Shown here one piece after another: positions 1-4,928 of a stretch of DNA of 5,923 nt. The stretch covers positions 1 through 5,923 of the forward strand of contig JAICJJ010000200.1 of the NCBI GenBank assembly GCA_025928535.1. The letters run 5' to 3'. Both the position numbers and the translations under genes were made by a program. Positions within the stretch are counted from its first letter, which is position 1. Each line of letters starts with the position of its first letter. The notes beneath the pieces are model-generated. The model had not been told where the DNA came from, searched no databases, and saw nothing but the letters and a program-made list of their open reading frames with translations. Source of the stretch: Thermomicrobiales bacterium. Its GTDB lineage: Bacteria > Chloroflexota > Chloroflexia > Thermomicrobiales > UBA6265.

Positions 1-197
1 CGCAGATCGAATTTTTGCGCCATCTGATTCACCTGCTCTCCGACCGAGGCCCGCGCCTGCAGCATCGAGGCGTCGACGGTCTCGCGCGCGATCTGGGGAA
101 TCTGCTGCACCTTGGCTTCGATCCGGTCGATCTTGGCCGCGGCTTCTTCCCGTTTGGCGACTATTTCCTCACGGAGTTGATCTGCCGTTTGGCCCAC
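1..197 (-). CDS. DUF3618-like coiled-coil protein, N-terminal 65 residues (cut by window edge)
   Basis: The gene starts at a GTG (195-197) and runs off the left edge still open. Its ribosome binding site is excellent: AAGGAGG at 205-211, seven bases before the GTG. The visible protein begins MGQTADQLREEIVAKREEAA and continues as a charged helix with IDRIEAKV near residue 23, then an alanine/glutamine-rich stretch. The opening pattern (xADQLREEIxxxREExxxxIDxIExKV) resembles DUF3618 proteins, which usually follow with a C-terminal membrane helix; that part lies outside the window. The start lies inside the preceding holin-like gene, overlapping it by 37 bp in another frame, so the two are probably translationally coupled. 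In gene order it occupies the place of yqjK in enterobacterial yqjD-yqjE-yqjK. Function is unknown; an envelope-associated structural or stress role is inferred. The reading frame is well supported, the family assignment moderately. Confidence 0.75.
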   Translation of the reverse strand, partial: MGQTADQLREEIVAKREEAAAKIDRIEAKVQQIPQIARETVDASMLQARASVGEQVNQMAQKFDL

Positions 198-616
198 GCC
201 TGGTCCTCCTTCAATGTCGCGATCGTCTGCTCTGGCGCGAGATTGGCCTGGCTGAGCGATTGCTTCCCCCGCATGACGAGGATGGCGGCGACGATCCCGA
301 GGACGACCCCCACGATGAGGGCGCTGACCCAGAGGGGGATCCAGATCGCAAGCAGAAAGGTGACGGCGAGCATCAGGAAGATGAACGCGACCAGTCCGAC
401 GACGCCGCCGGCGGCCAGCACGCCCGCGGCCTTGCCCGCGGTGGTCGCGTCTTCCTTCACCTCGGCTTTTGCCAGCGCGATTTCGGCCCGGACAAGATCC
501 TGCAGGTCTTGAAGCAGACCGGAGACGAGCGCGCCGAGGCTTTCCGCTTCGCGCGTCAGCCGCTCCCGTGGCATTTCGCCCAATGGCGGGCCGTCATCGA
601 CCCTGGTCGCGTTCAT
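161..616 (-). CDS. Holin-X / YqjE-like membrane protein (Phage_holin_3_6, DUF1469-type)
   Basis: This 151-residue protein has a polar N-terminus (1-25), an amphipathic helix ending LVRAEIALAKAEVKED (41-56), two hydrophobic helices (about 64-90 and 92-115) joined by a short IPLWVS turn, and a charged C-terminal tail. The motif 'LxxDLxxLVRAEIxLAKAEVKE' before two membrane helices is the hallmark of the Phage_holin_3_6/DUF1469 family. That family is named for holins but is mostly chromosomal and not known to lyse cells; E. coli YqjE belongs to it. The ATG at 614-616 follows a GGAGG seven to eight bases upstream. It lies 18 bp after the DUF883-like gene, and the DUF3618-like gene starts inside its last 37 bp, so all three should form one transcript. 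Nearby phage lysis genes are absent, which argues against a true holin. The product is probably an inner-membrane protein acting with its two neighbours; the specific role is unknown. Confidence 0.85.
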   Translation of the reverse strand: MNATRVDDGPPLGEMPRERLTREAESLGALVSGLLQDLQDLVRAEIALAKAEVKEDATTAGKAAGVLAAGGVVGLVAFIFLMLAVTFLLAIWIPLWVSALIVGVVLGIVAAILVMRGKQSLSQANLAPEQTIATLKEDQAWAKRQINSVRK

Positions 617-634
617 GGCGCGCCTCCGTCTGGG

Positions 635-1159
635 CTACTTGCCGAGTTTCGACAGGAGGAAACCGGCGCCCGCCGCGACCAGGAGCGACTGCGTCGGATG
701 CTGGCGAACGATCGAGTCGAGGTCGTCCATCCAGGTTCCGGCATCCGCGTGCTGCAGGTAGCGCGAGGCGCTGTCGAGGGTGTCGGCCGCCTTGCTGGCT
801 GCGACGCCGGCCATGCCCTGCGCGCCATCGGTCGCGTTCATGTCGCGCAACTTGTCGGCCGCCTTGTTCAAGCCGGACGCCGTGGCGTCGACCCCTTTGC
901 TGGCGATATCCGAAGCGCGGGTCGTCGCGCCGGCCAGTTGTTCCTTGACCGTATCGACGGCCTCGCCAGCGCGCTGGGTGAGCCCCTGGCTTGCCTGGTC
1001 GCTCGTCTGATCGACATCGCCGAGGTCCGCGCCGGCGCCGGATCCGAACATCGAGCCGACGTTGTCGGCGTTCGCGTCGCGTCCGAACGATCCGCTTGTG
1101 GATGACCGATCCAGTCCGGGAGAACGGTCTCGGCTCTCCCCGAAACCCCGTTCGCTCAT
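635..1159 (-). CDS. DUF883/YqjD-like tail-anchored helical protein
   Basis: The predicted product is 174 residues. It has a disordered Ser/Gly/Arg-rich start (1-48), a long alanine-, aspartate- and lysine-rich amphipathic helical region (about 50-138), the segment WMDDLDSIVRQHP (143-155), and a C-terminal hydrophobic helix QSLLVAAGAGFLLSKLGK (157-174). The ending 'RxHPxQSLxxAAGxGFLLxxL' is typical of DUF883/ElaB/YqjD proteins, where it is a membrane anchor. E. coli YqjD is known to bind ribosomes through its N-terminal part while tethered to the inner membrane in stationary phase; whether that applies here is inference. The helical middle also resembles LEA-like stress proteins. The ATG at 1157-1159 is chosen because AGAGGAG lies eight bases upstream; the frame continues open further upstream but into Arg-rich, non-protein-like sequence. 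It heads the three-gene operon and is followed after 18 bp by the holin-X-like gene. Confidence 0.8.
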   Translation of the reverse strand: MSERGFGESRDRSPGLDRSSTSGSFGRDANADNVGSMFGSGAGADLGDVDQTSDQASQGLTQRAGEAVDTVKEQLAGATTRASDIASKGVDATASGLNKAADKLRDMNATDGAQGMAGVAASKAADTLDSASRYLQHADAGTWMDDLDSIVRQHPTQSLLVAAGAGFLLSKLGK

Positions 1160-1280
1160 CGCCGCGCTCCTCTCCTCTGCTGGCGGATTCCGCCGGGCGC
1201 GCCCGCGCCACGAACGACCTGCCGGCGTGCGTTTCGCTCCACTAGCGCAACTCCGATGCCAAGCCGGCAACGGGAGCCGA
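1160..1280. promoter_or_regulatory. Leader/promoter region of the DUF883-holin-DUF3618 operon
   Basis: This 121-bp gap must carry the promoter of the leftward operon unless that lies inside the repeat element to the right. I see no convincing -35/-10 pair. It contains two short palindromes: GGCGGATTCCGCC (1182-1194, six-base arms) and, overlapping its last base, CGGGCGCGCCCG (1194-1205, perfect). They would lie in the 5' leader of the mRNA and could be a hairpin or an operator; in DNA this GC-rich they could also be chance. Confidence 0.3.
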
Positions 1281-1336
1281 GAAGTCGGGGAGTCGGGAAG
1301 AACGAGTCGAGGAGTCGAGGAGTCGAGAAGTCGAGA
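1281..1336 (+). repeat. Left 8-bp AGTCG repeat array
   Basis: AGTCG cores begin at 1283, 1291, 1305, 1313, 1321 and 1329, that is every 8 bp except for one 14-bp step where the unit degenerates to GAAGAACG. Units vary between G-R-AGTCG-G and AGTCGAGR. A period of 8 is not a multiple of three, and the surrounding frames are not protein-like, so this is non-coding tandem repeat. It is the left outer arm of the nested element. Confidence 0.85.
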
Positions 1337-1415
1337 AGCCTCGCTGCGACTGTGTCGTCATTCGGAGCATCAGCGAGGAATCCGTCCTCAGCCCCGCAGT
1401 GGGCTTGTTGGCTCA

Positions 1416-1437
1416 GCCCGGGGATCCATTCCCGGGC
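1416..1437. repeat. GC-rich central hairpin of the nested element
   Basis: A perfect seven-base stem, GCCCGGG (1416-1422) with CCCGGGC (1431-1437), encloses the loop GATCCATT. A further GACCCGGGC follows directly (1438-1446), offering an alternative right arm. There is no T-run after it on either strand, so it is not a classical intrinsic terminator. It forms the core of the element. Confidence 0.6.
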
Positions 1438-1534
1438 GACCCGGGCGAAGGCTCCCGATGAGCGAACGGATTTCTCCTTCGTCGAAATGACGGGCGGGGT
1501 GAAAACGTCGCGTCACCTCGCCGACGCTCTTCCC

Positions 1535-1574
1535 GACTCCCCGACTCCCCGACTCCCCGACTCCCCGACTCCCG
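1535..1574 (-). repeat. Right 8-bp repeat array (inverted copy)
   Basis: Five head-to-tail copies of GACTCCCC start at 1535, 1543, 1551, 1559 and 1567 (the last ends in G). Read on the minus strand these are GGGGAGTC, the same unit as the left array in opposite orientation. The copies are nearly identical, unlike the left array, which suggests recent expansion or homogenisation. The array ends two bases before the stop codon of the PRC-barrel gene. Confidence 0.9.
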
Positions 1575-1576
1575 TC

Positions 1577-1903
1577 CTATTCCTCCGGTTCGACGGTGCC
1601 TTCGGCGGTCGTTTCCAGATCGGCGGGGGGCGCGGTCGCGCCGTGGCGGGGCAAGCCGAGCACCGTGTCGTGATCGGAGGTCATCGGGTCGAGCGCCGTC
1701 TTGTCGATCCGGAGGGCGACCGCGCCATCGACGATCGCGGCGACGGCGCCGATCGGGACGCGATACGCCTCGACCGAGCCGTCGGCCGCTTCGACAGCGA
1801 TGTAATGCGGATAGACGGCGCGGATGCGGCCGACGGAATCGCCCGCGTCGTCGAACACCGGCGCCCCGACGGAAAGATCGGCTGGATCGATCGGCGCGGT
1901 CAT
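1577..1903 (-). CDS. PRC-barrel-like small protein
   Basis: The predicted product is 108 residues. Residues 11-70 form a beta-rich domain: SVGAPVFDDAGDSVGRIRAV, then IAVEAADGSVEAYRVPIGAVAAIVDGAVALRI. The pattern 'VGxPVxDxxGxxVGxI...Y(I)xV...YxVPxxAV..V..xxVxL' is that of PRC-barrel/DUF2171-type domains, found in proteins acting in RNA processing, photosynthetic reaction centres and general stress responses. The acidic tail (about 91-108, ending EPEE) is probably disordered. There is no signal peptide or membrane helix, so it should be cytoplasmic. The ATG at 1901-1903 has AAGGAG seven bases upstream. A 19-bp motif shared with the next gene upstream lies at 1953-1971. The specific ligand or partner is unknown; fold assignment is by pattern only. 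Confidence 0.8.
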   Translation of the reverse strand: MTAPIDPADLSVGAPVFDDAGDSVGRIRAVYPHYIAVEAADGSVEAYRVPIGAVAAIVDGAVALRIDKTALDPMTSDHDTVLGLPRHGATAPPADLETTAEGTVEPEE

Positions 1904-1952
1904 GAGTCGGCTCCTTCGGCGCGTCGCGCGGCGGGTCCGTCCCGGTCGCGCC

Positions 1953-1971
1953 GTGACGCCCGCATGATACC
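1953..1971 (-). promoter_or_regulatory. Shared 19-bp upstream motif, copy 1 (before PRC-barrel gene)
   Basis: On the plus strand both copies fit GTGACGNNCGNATGATACC, matching each other at 16 of 19 positions. Read with the genes it contains TATCAT, a possible -10 hexamer, 60 bases before the start codon. No recognisable -35 lies at the normal distance, so it may be a non-canonical promoter or a regulator binding site. Confidence 0.4.
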
Positions 1972-1994
1972 GGGGAGCGCGACGGGAACGCCGC

Positions 1995-2726
1995 TTACCG
2001 CCCCGCCGTTGCTCCGCGCGCGCCGGTTGGGCGGTTCATCCAGAGCGTGGCCGGAATCGCCAGCAAGCCGGCCAGGGTCGTGGCCGCTTCCATGTGGCCG
2101 CCGTTCAGGAAGACGCCGACGCCCTTCATCACGTCCGCGACGGCGAGCGTGGCGTAGACGACCACCGACAGCACGGCGGTGAAAAAGACCCAGATGCTGC
2201 CCGAGCGGGCCGTCCAGCGGCTCGCGCCCGCGCGCCAGCCTTCGCCGGCGGCGATCCCGTCGCCCGCTTCGGCGTTCGGGTCGGATCGGGTCAACGCGAC
2301 CAGATTGTCGAGCGACGATTTGAGCGCGGCGATGGAATCGGGCGGCGCCGCGCCGTCGCCCGCCGAATGCGGGCGCGCCGGCACGGGCGAATCAGGGGGC
2401 GCCGCGGGGCGACCGGCGAGTTCGGCGATGCGCTCGGTCAACGCGGCGATCGTCCGATCGCGGGCGGCCAATTGCTCCCGCAGCCAGAGAATGTCGGCGT
2501 GCGGCGGCGAGCCATCGCTTGCCGCCGGATCGCGCGGCGGGGAAACGGCGGCGACAGGCGCGGCGTCGTCCGGCGAAACCGGCAACGCCAGATACCAGAC
2601 GCCATCGACCTGGGCGCTTTCGACGCCCCCTTCCTGAATCCAGCGCCGAATCGCGTCTTCGTCCACCCCGAGACGGCGCGCCGCCTCGGCGATGACGACG
2701 CCTCGCACCTGTTGCGCTGCCGGCAT
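1995..2726 (-). CDS. HTH-coiled coil-transmembrane protein (putative membrane-tethered DNA-binding protein)
   Basis: The predicted product is 243 residues. Residues 10-48 look like a MerR/excisionase-type helix-turn-helix: VIAEAARRLGVDEDAIRRWI, then a short hairpin ending VWYLALP. A Pro/Ala-rich linker (50-76) leads to a coiled coil (about 78-106, WLREQLAARDRTIAALTERI). A second disordered linker and short helix (131-146) follow, then a hydrophobic helix SIWVFFTAVLSVVVYATLAV (177-196) and a second around 213-230, ending in a small basic tail. The N-terminus should be cytoplasmic. The start at 2724-2726 is preferred because GGGAGG lies five bases upstream; an in-frame ATG at 2745-2747, seven codons earlier, lacks a good site. 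No named family is recognised. Binding DNA from the membrane, or organising DNA at it, is inference. It could equally use the HTH-like fold for protein contacts. Confidence 0.75.
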   Translation of the reverse strand: MPAAQQVRGVVIAEAARRLGVDEDAIRRWIQEGGVESAQVDGVWYLALPVSPDDAAPVAAVSPPRDPAASDGSPPHADILWLREQLAARDRTIAALTERIAELAGRPAAPPDSPVPARPHSAGDGAAPPDSIAALKSSLDNLVALTRSDPNAEAGDGIAAGEGWRAGASRWTARSGSIWVFFTAVLSVVVYATLAVADVMKGVGVFLNGGHMEAATTLAGLLAIPATLWMNRPTGARGATAGR

Positions 2727-2764
2727 GCCCGCCTCCCGACGGCTCATTCCAACGGCCAGGTCTT

Positions 2765-2783
2765 GTGACGAGCGGATGATACC
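2765..2783 (-). promoter_or_regulatory. Shared 19-bp upstream motif, copy 2 (before HTH-TM gene)
   Basis: Second copy of GTGACGNNCGNATGATACC (plus-strand reading); differences from copy 1 fall only at positions 7, 8 and 11. The TATCAT within it lies 49 bases before the preferred start codon of the HTH-TM gene. It sits between that gene and the stop of the receiver gene, which suggests the HTH-TM gene has its own promoter or operator. Confidence 0.4.
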
Positions 2784-2808
2784 GCGAACGGCTCTGGCGG
2801 CCGCGCGC

Positions 2809-3195
2809 TCAGACGTCGCTGTGCGCGAAGGTCAGCGCGCCGACCCGGTCGAGCAGTTCGGCGATGCCGAACGGCTTCGCCAGATAGTCGTCGGCGCCCG
2901 CTTCGAAACCCGCCTCGCGATCCCGTTGCGAGGTGAGCGCGGTCAGCATCAGCACCGGCACGCGCTGGCGCGCTTGCGCCGTTTCGATCCGCCGCATTTC
3001 GCGGCAGACTTCGACGCCGTCGATATCGGGGAGCATCAGATCGAGCAAGACGAGATCGGGCCGCTCCGCGGCGAACGCGTCGATCGCCTGTCGCCCATCG
3101 GCCGCGACCACCACCTCGTACGACGCGATCGTCAACGCGCGCCGCACCAGTCGGGCGATGTCCGGCGCATCCTCCACCAACAATATCGCCGCCAT
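2809..3195 (-). CDS. Stand-alone receiver-domain response regulator (CheY/Spo0F-like)
   Basis: The predicted product is 128 residues and is a receiver domain only. Key residues are all present: acidic pair Glu8-Asp9 (LLVEDAPD), phospho-acceptor Asp52 (LVLLDLMLPDIDG), Thr85 (LMLTAL), Tyr104 and Lys107 (ADDYLAKPFG). It ends straight after the last helix, so there is no DNA-binding or enzymatic output. It should accept phosphate and act through protein contact, as a relay or as a phosphate sink. It closely resembles the receiver of the OmpR-type regulator 72 bp upstream (shared IARL, LDLMLPDIDG, GADDYL.KPF), suggesting duplication with loss or lack of an output domain. The start at 3193-3195 is chosen because the domain begins directly after it, with a G-run (3205-3211) nine bases upstream. 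A GTG at 3222 would add nine non-conserved residues. No kinase is in the window. Confidence 0.9.
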   Translation of the reverse strand: MAAILLVEDAPDIARLVRRALTIASYEVVVAADGRQAIDAFAAERPDLVLLDLMLPDIDGVEVCREMRRIETAQARQRVPVLMLTALTSQRDREAGFEAGADDYLAKPFGIAELLDRVGALTFAHSDV

Positions 3196-3223
3196 CGGCG
3201 TCGTTCCCCCCCTGCATTGCACG

Positions 3224-3240
3224 CGGCGCCGATCGCGCCG
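3224..3240. repeat. Hairpin CGGCGC/GCGCCG between the two regulator genes
   Basis: A six-base perfect stem, CGGCGC (3224-3229) with GCGCCG (3235-3240), encloses CGATC. It lies in the short spacer between the OmpR-type gene and the receiver gene, just upstream of the receiver gene's alternative GTG. No T-run follows. Confidence 0.4.
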
Positions 3241-3247
3241 AGGCTGA

Positions 3248-3264
3248 CCGCCTGCGTCAGGCGG
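3248..3264 (-). terminator. Strong hairpin directly after the OmpR-type regulator stop codon
   Basis: A perfect seven-base stem, CCGCCTG (3248-3254) with CAGGCGG (3258-3264), and a three-base loop start three bases after the TGA of the regulator gene. On the minus-strand RNA no U-run follows, so full intrinsic termination is not supported. It is more likely an mRNA-stabilising or attenuating hairpin that would let the two genes be expressed at different levels. Confidence 0.45.
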
Positions 3265-3267
3265 CCA

Positions 3268-4017
3268 TCACGGTTGGCTGCGCAACACGTAGCCGACGCC
3301 CCGCACCGTCTGGATCAGCCGCGGTTCGCCGCTTTCTTCGAGCGCCCGCCGCACCGCGCCGATCGTCACCGCCAGCACGTTCGATTCGCCGAAGAAATCG
3401 TCGCCCCAGACGCGATGCATCAATTGCTGATGCGTCAGCACCTGATTCGGATGGCGCATGAAGAGCGCGAGCAGATCGAATTCACGCGCCGTCAGGGTGA
3501 CCGGCCGCGGGCCGCGCGTAGCGATGCGCCCGGCCGCATCGACCGTCAAATCGTCGAATTGCAACACGTCGCCGACGCGCTCGTTCGTGGCCAGACCGGC
3601 GCCGACGTCGCGAACCTGCGAGGTACGGCGCAACAGCGCCTTGACCCGCGCCACCAATTCGGGGATGGCGAACGGCTTGGGCAGATAGTCGTCCGCGCCG
3701 GCGTCGAGGCCGGAGACGCGATCCTGCACGTCGTCGAGCGCCGTCACCATCAGGATCGGCAGCGGCATCAGGTGATCCGCTTCTTCGAGGGCGCGAACGC
3801 GCCGGGTGATTTCGATGCCGTCGATATCCGGCAGCATCAGATCGAGCACGATCAGGTCGGGCGGCTGATCGCGAATCGCCGCCAGCGCCGAGCGGCCGTC
3901 TTCCGCCACGTCGACCTGATACCCTTCCAGCATCAGGCTGCGGCGAATCAGACGGGCGATTTCCGGGGTGTCTTCCACCACCAGAACGGTTGCCTGAGCG
4001 GTGTCCGTAGCCGTCAT
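3268..4017 (-). CDS. OmpR/PhoB-family response regulator
   Basis: This is a 249-residue DNA-binding response regulator of normal family length. The receiver domain (10-131) has Glu15-Asp16, phospho-acceptor Asp59 (IVLDLMLPDIDG), Thr92 (LMVTAL), Tyr111 and Lys114 (ADDYLPKPFA). The C-terminal winged helix (about 148-247) shows VTLTAREFDLLALFMRHP, QVLTHQQLMHRVWG, the recognition-helix region VLAVTIGAVRRALEE and the wing RLIQTVRGVGYVLR. Phosphorylation by a histidine kinase should promote dimerisation and promoter binding. No kinase gene adjoins it, so it is an orphan within this window. It starts at 4015-4017 with GGAAGG closely upstream. It is first in a likely two-gene unit with the receiver-only gene and is divergent from the zinc-ribbon membrane protein gene, which makes the shared intergenic region a plausible target. 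Targets and signal cannot be read from sequence. Confidence 0.95.
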   Translation of the reverse strand: MTATDTAQATVLVVEDTPEIARLIRRSLMLEGYQVDVAEDGRSALAAIRDQPPDLIVLDLMLPDIDGIEITRRVRALEEADHLMPLPILMVTALDDVQDRVSGLDAGADDYLPKPFAIPELVARVKALLRRTSQVRDVGAGLATNERVGDVLQFDDLTVDAAGRIATRGPRPVTLTAREFDLLALFMRHPNQVLTHQQLMHRVWGDDFFGESNVLAVTIGAVRRALEESGEPRLIQTVRGVGYVLRSQP

Positions 4018-4344
4018 GGATCCTTCCGCCGCGTTTCATGAGGCGCGATCGAGCGATGCATCGCCGCCTCCGGCATCGATTCGGTCGGCATGGGCCGAAC
4101 ATGGCGATGATCGTGACGCCTTCTTCGAGCCGTCATGCCACATTCGATGTTCTAATCATCATAATACTCTATCGTGTCGTTCTTCATTGTTCGCCCCGCG
4201 AACGTTCCCGATTCGACGCGTCGCGGCCCGGTCCCGAACCGCGAACGGCGACGCAGACTCTTTCATGTTTCGCTTGTTCATGATAGATTGACGCCAGCGA
4301 AATCGCTACTCTGCTCCGAGCGGATTCTGGCCTGGAGGCACGAT
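4018..4344. promoter_or_regulatory. Divergent intergenic region with AT-rich core
   Basis: This 327-bp gene-free stretch separates the leftward regulator gene and the rightward zinc-ribbon protein gene. Its middle (about 4138-4190) is conspicuously AT-rich against GC-rich surroundings and includes TAATCATCATAATACTCTAT. On the minus strand this offers TATTAT and TATGAT as -10 candidates, but only weak -35 matches, so no exact promoter is called. On the right side TTCATG occurs twice (4262-4267, 4277-4282) and a TTGACG lies at 4288-4293 without a good -10 partner. No protein-like reading frame is seen; frames open across it are Arg/Ser-rich and lack ribosome binding sites. Confidence 0.5.
4053..4064. 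promoter_or_regulatory. Perfect 12-bp palindrome before the response regulator gene
   Basis: GCGATGCATCGC is a perfect palindrome centred 41 bases upstream of the regulator start codon. It is flanked by AGGCG (4041-4045) and CGCCT (4065-4069), which are also complementary. A second short dyad, TCGGC-ATGG-GCCGA, follows at 4085-4098. These could be operator sites or leader hairpins. OmpR-family proteins usually bind direct repeats, so autoregulation at this site is not assumed. Confidence 0.35.
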
Positions 4345-4917
4345 ATGCGCATCGCGACGTTGATCCTGGGGCTCATCCTCGGCGCGATCATGTTCGTTCA
4401 GACCTTTCTTGTCTACGCGCTTTCGGGAGCGGCCAACAACCAGGCGACTTCGAGCGCTGGCGCGCTTGGGCTGTTCATGGCGCTGCTCTGGCTGGTCGCG
4501 TGCGCGCTGGTGATTCCGATTCCGCTGGTCTCGACGGTCATCTTCGCGTTTGCCGGCTTGATCGGCCTCGGCGCGGGTGCGAGTTCCACGTTCACCGATT
4601 TGACGATCTGGGGCGCGGCCAGTCTGATTCTCGCCGCGTTCAGCTTCTTCGGCTGGATCGGCAAACGCAAGACCGCCCGGCGCGAACAGGAAGCGCGCGA
4701 GCAACTCGCCGCCCACGCCGCGCAATTGCAATTCGCGACCCACGCGGCGCTGCTCGCCGCCCAGACGAACGCCGGGGCGGTCCACGGGCCCACCCGGACA
4801 AGCGAACTGCCGTCGGGCGCGGAGCGTTGCGCGGCGTGCGGCGCGCAGAATCCGGCCGGGTCGCGCTTTTGCGCCGCCTGCGGGAGTGCGGTCATGCCGG
4901 CGGTCGGCGGCGTCTGA
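4345..4917 (+). CDS. Four-helix membrane protein with C-terminal zinc ribbon
   Basis: The predicted product is 190 residues. Hydrophobic helices lie at about 4-25, 38-58, 60-79 and 86-106, with short polar turns. A charged Ala/Gln/Glu-rich helix follows (107-140), then a linker. The C-terminal zinc ribbon has Cys162, Cys165, Cys176 and Cys179 (CAACG-x8-FCAACG, two CxxC pairs). The zinc ribbon resembles the zf-ribbon/DZR type seen at the ends of many bacterial membrane proteins of unknown function, where it is thought to mediate assembly or protein contact. The chosen ATG has GGAGG six bases upstream; the longer open frame to 4174 has no site and is Arg-rich. It is divergent from the response regulator gene and converges on the SDR gene with an 11-bp gap. 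No family with known function is recognised. Confidence 0.85.
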   Translation: MRIATLILGLILGAIMFVQTFLVYALSGAANNQATSSAGALGLFMALLWLVACALVIPIPLVSTVIFAFAGLIGLGAGASSTFTDLTIWGAASLILAAFSFFGWIGKRKTARREQEAREQLAAHAAQLQFATHAALLAAQTNAGAVHGPTRTSELPSGAERCAACGAQNPAGSRFCAACGSAVMPAVGGV

Positions 4918-4928
4918 TCCGTTCCGCG

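Larger units (their letters stand above)
1281..1574. repeat. Nested inverted (MITE-like) repeat element
   Basis: About 294 bp of non-coding sequence with three nested layers of inverted symmetry. Outer layer: an AGTCG array on the plus strand (1283-1333) and the same repeat inverted at 1535-1574. The segment 1283-1304 matches the reverse complement of 1525-1546 at 21 of 22 positions. Middle layer: imperfect arms 1356-1385 (begins CGTCATT, ends AATCCGT) and 1466-1492 (begins ACGGATTT, ends AATGACG). Core: hairpin GCCCGGG (1416-1422) / CCCGGGC (1431-1437). No reading frame inside looks protein-like. The right end stops two bases from the stop codon of the PRC-barrel gene. Such architecture fits a non-autonomous mobile element or a BIME/REP-like dispersed repeat. 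It contains no transposase and target-site duplications were not established. Confidence 0.65.

Noticed and set aside
161..616. Phage lysis holin, hence a prophage remnant
   Set aside because: The family name is misleading: most members are chromosomal YqjE-like proteins, and no endolysin, integrase or phage structural gene is present.
260..1105. Plus-strand open frame opposite the holin-X and DUF883-like genes
   Set aside because: The minus-strand genes have good ribosome binding sites and recognisable membrane helices; the plus frame is low-complexity Asp/Arg/Gly-rich sequence.
1281..1574. CRISPR array
   Set aside because: The repeats are 8-bp units head to tail with no unique spacers, and no cas gene is present.
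1256..2182. Plus-strand open frame over the repeat element and PRC-barrel gene
   Set aside because: It translates the 8-bp arrays into repeated SPTPRLPD-type peptides and then runs antisense to the PRC-barrel gene.
2727..2747. Earlier start (2747) for the HTH-TM protein
   Set aside because: Possible, but the site upstream of it is weak, whereas the ATG at 2724-2726 has GGGAGG at good spacing; the seven extra residues add no domain.
2692..4041. Long plus-strand open frame over the regulator genes
   Set aside because: It is the antisense of two well-supported response regulators; its product is Arg/His/Gln-rich with no domain, a common artefact in GC-rich DNA.
4918..4928. Bidirectional terminator between the convergent zinc-ribbon and SDR genes
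   Set aside because: The gap is only 11 bp with no stem or T-run; I could not support a terminator there.
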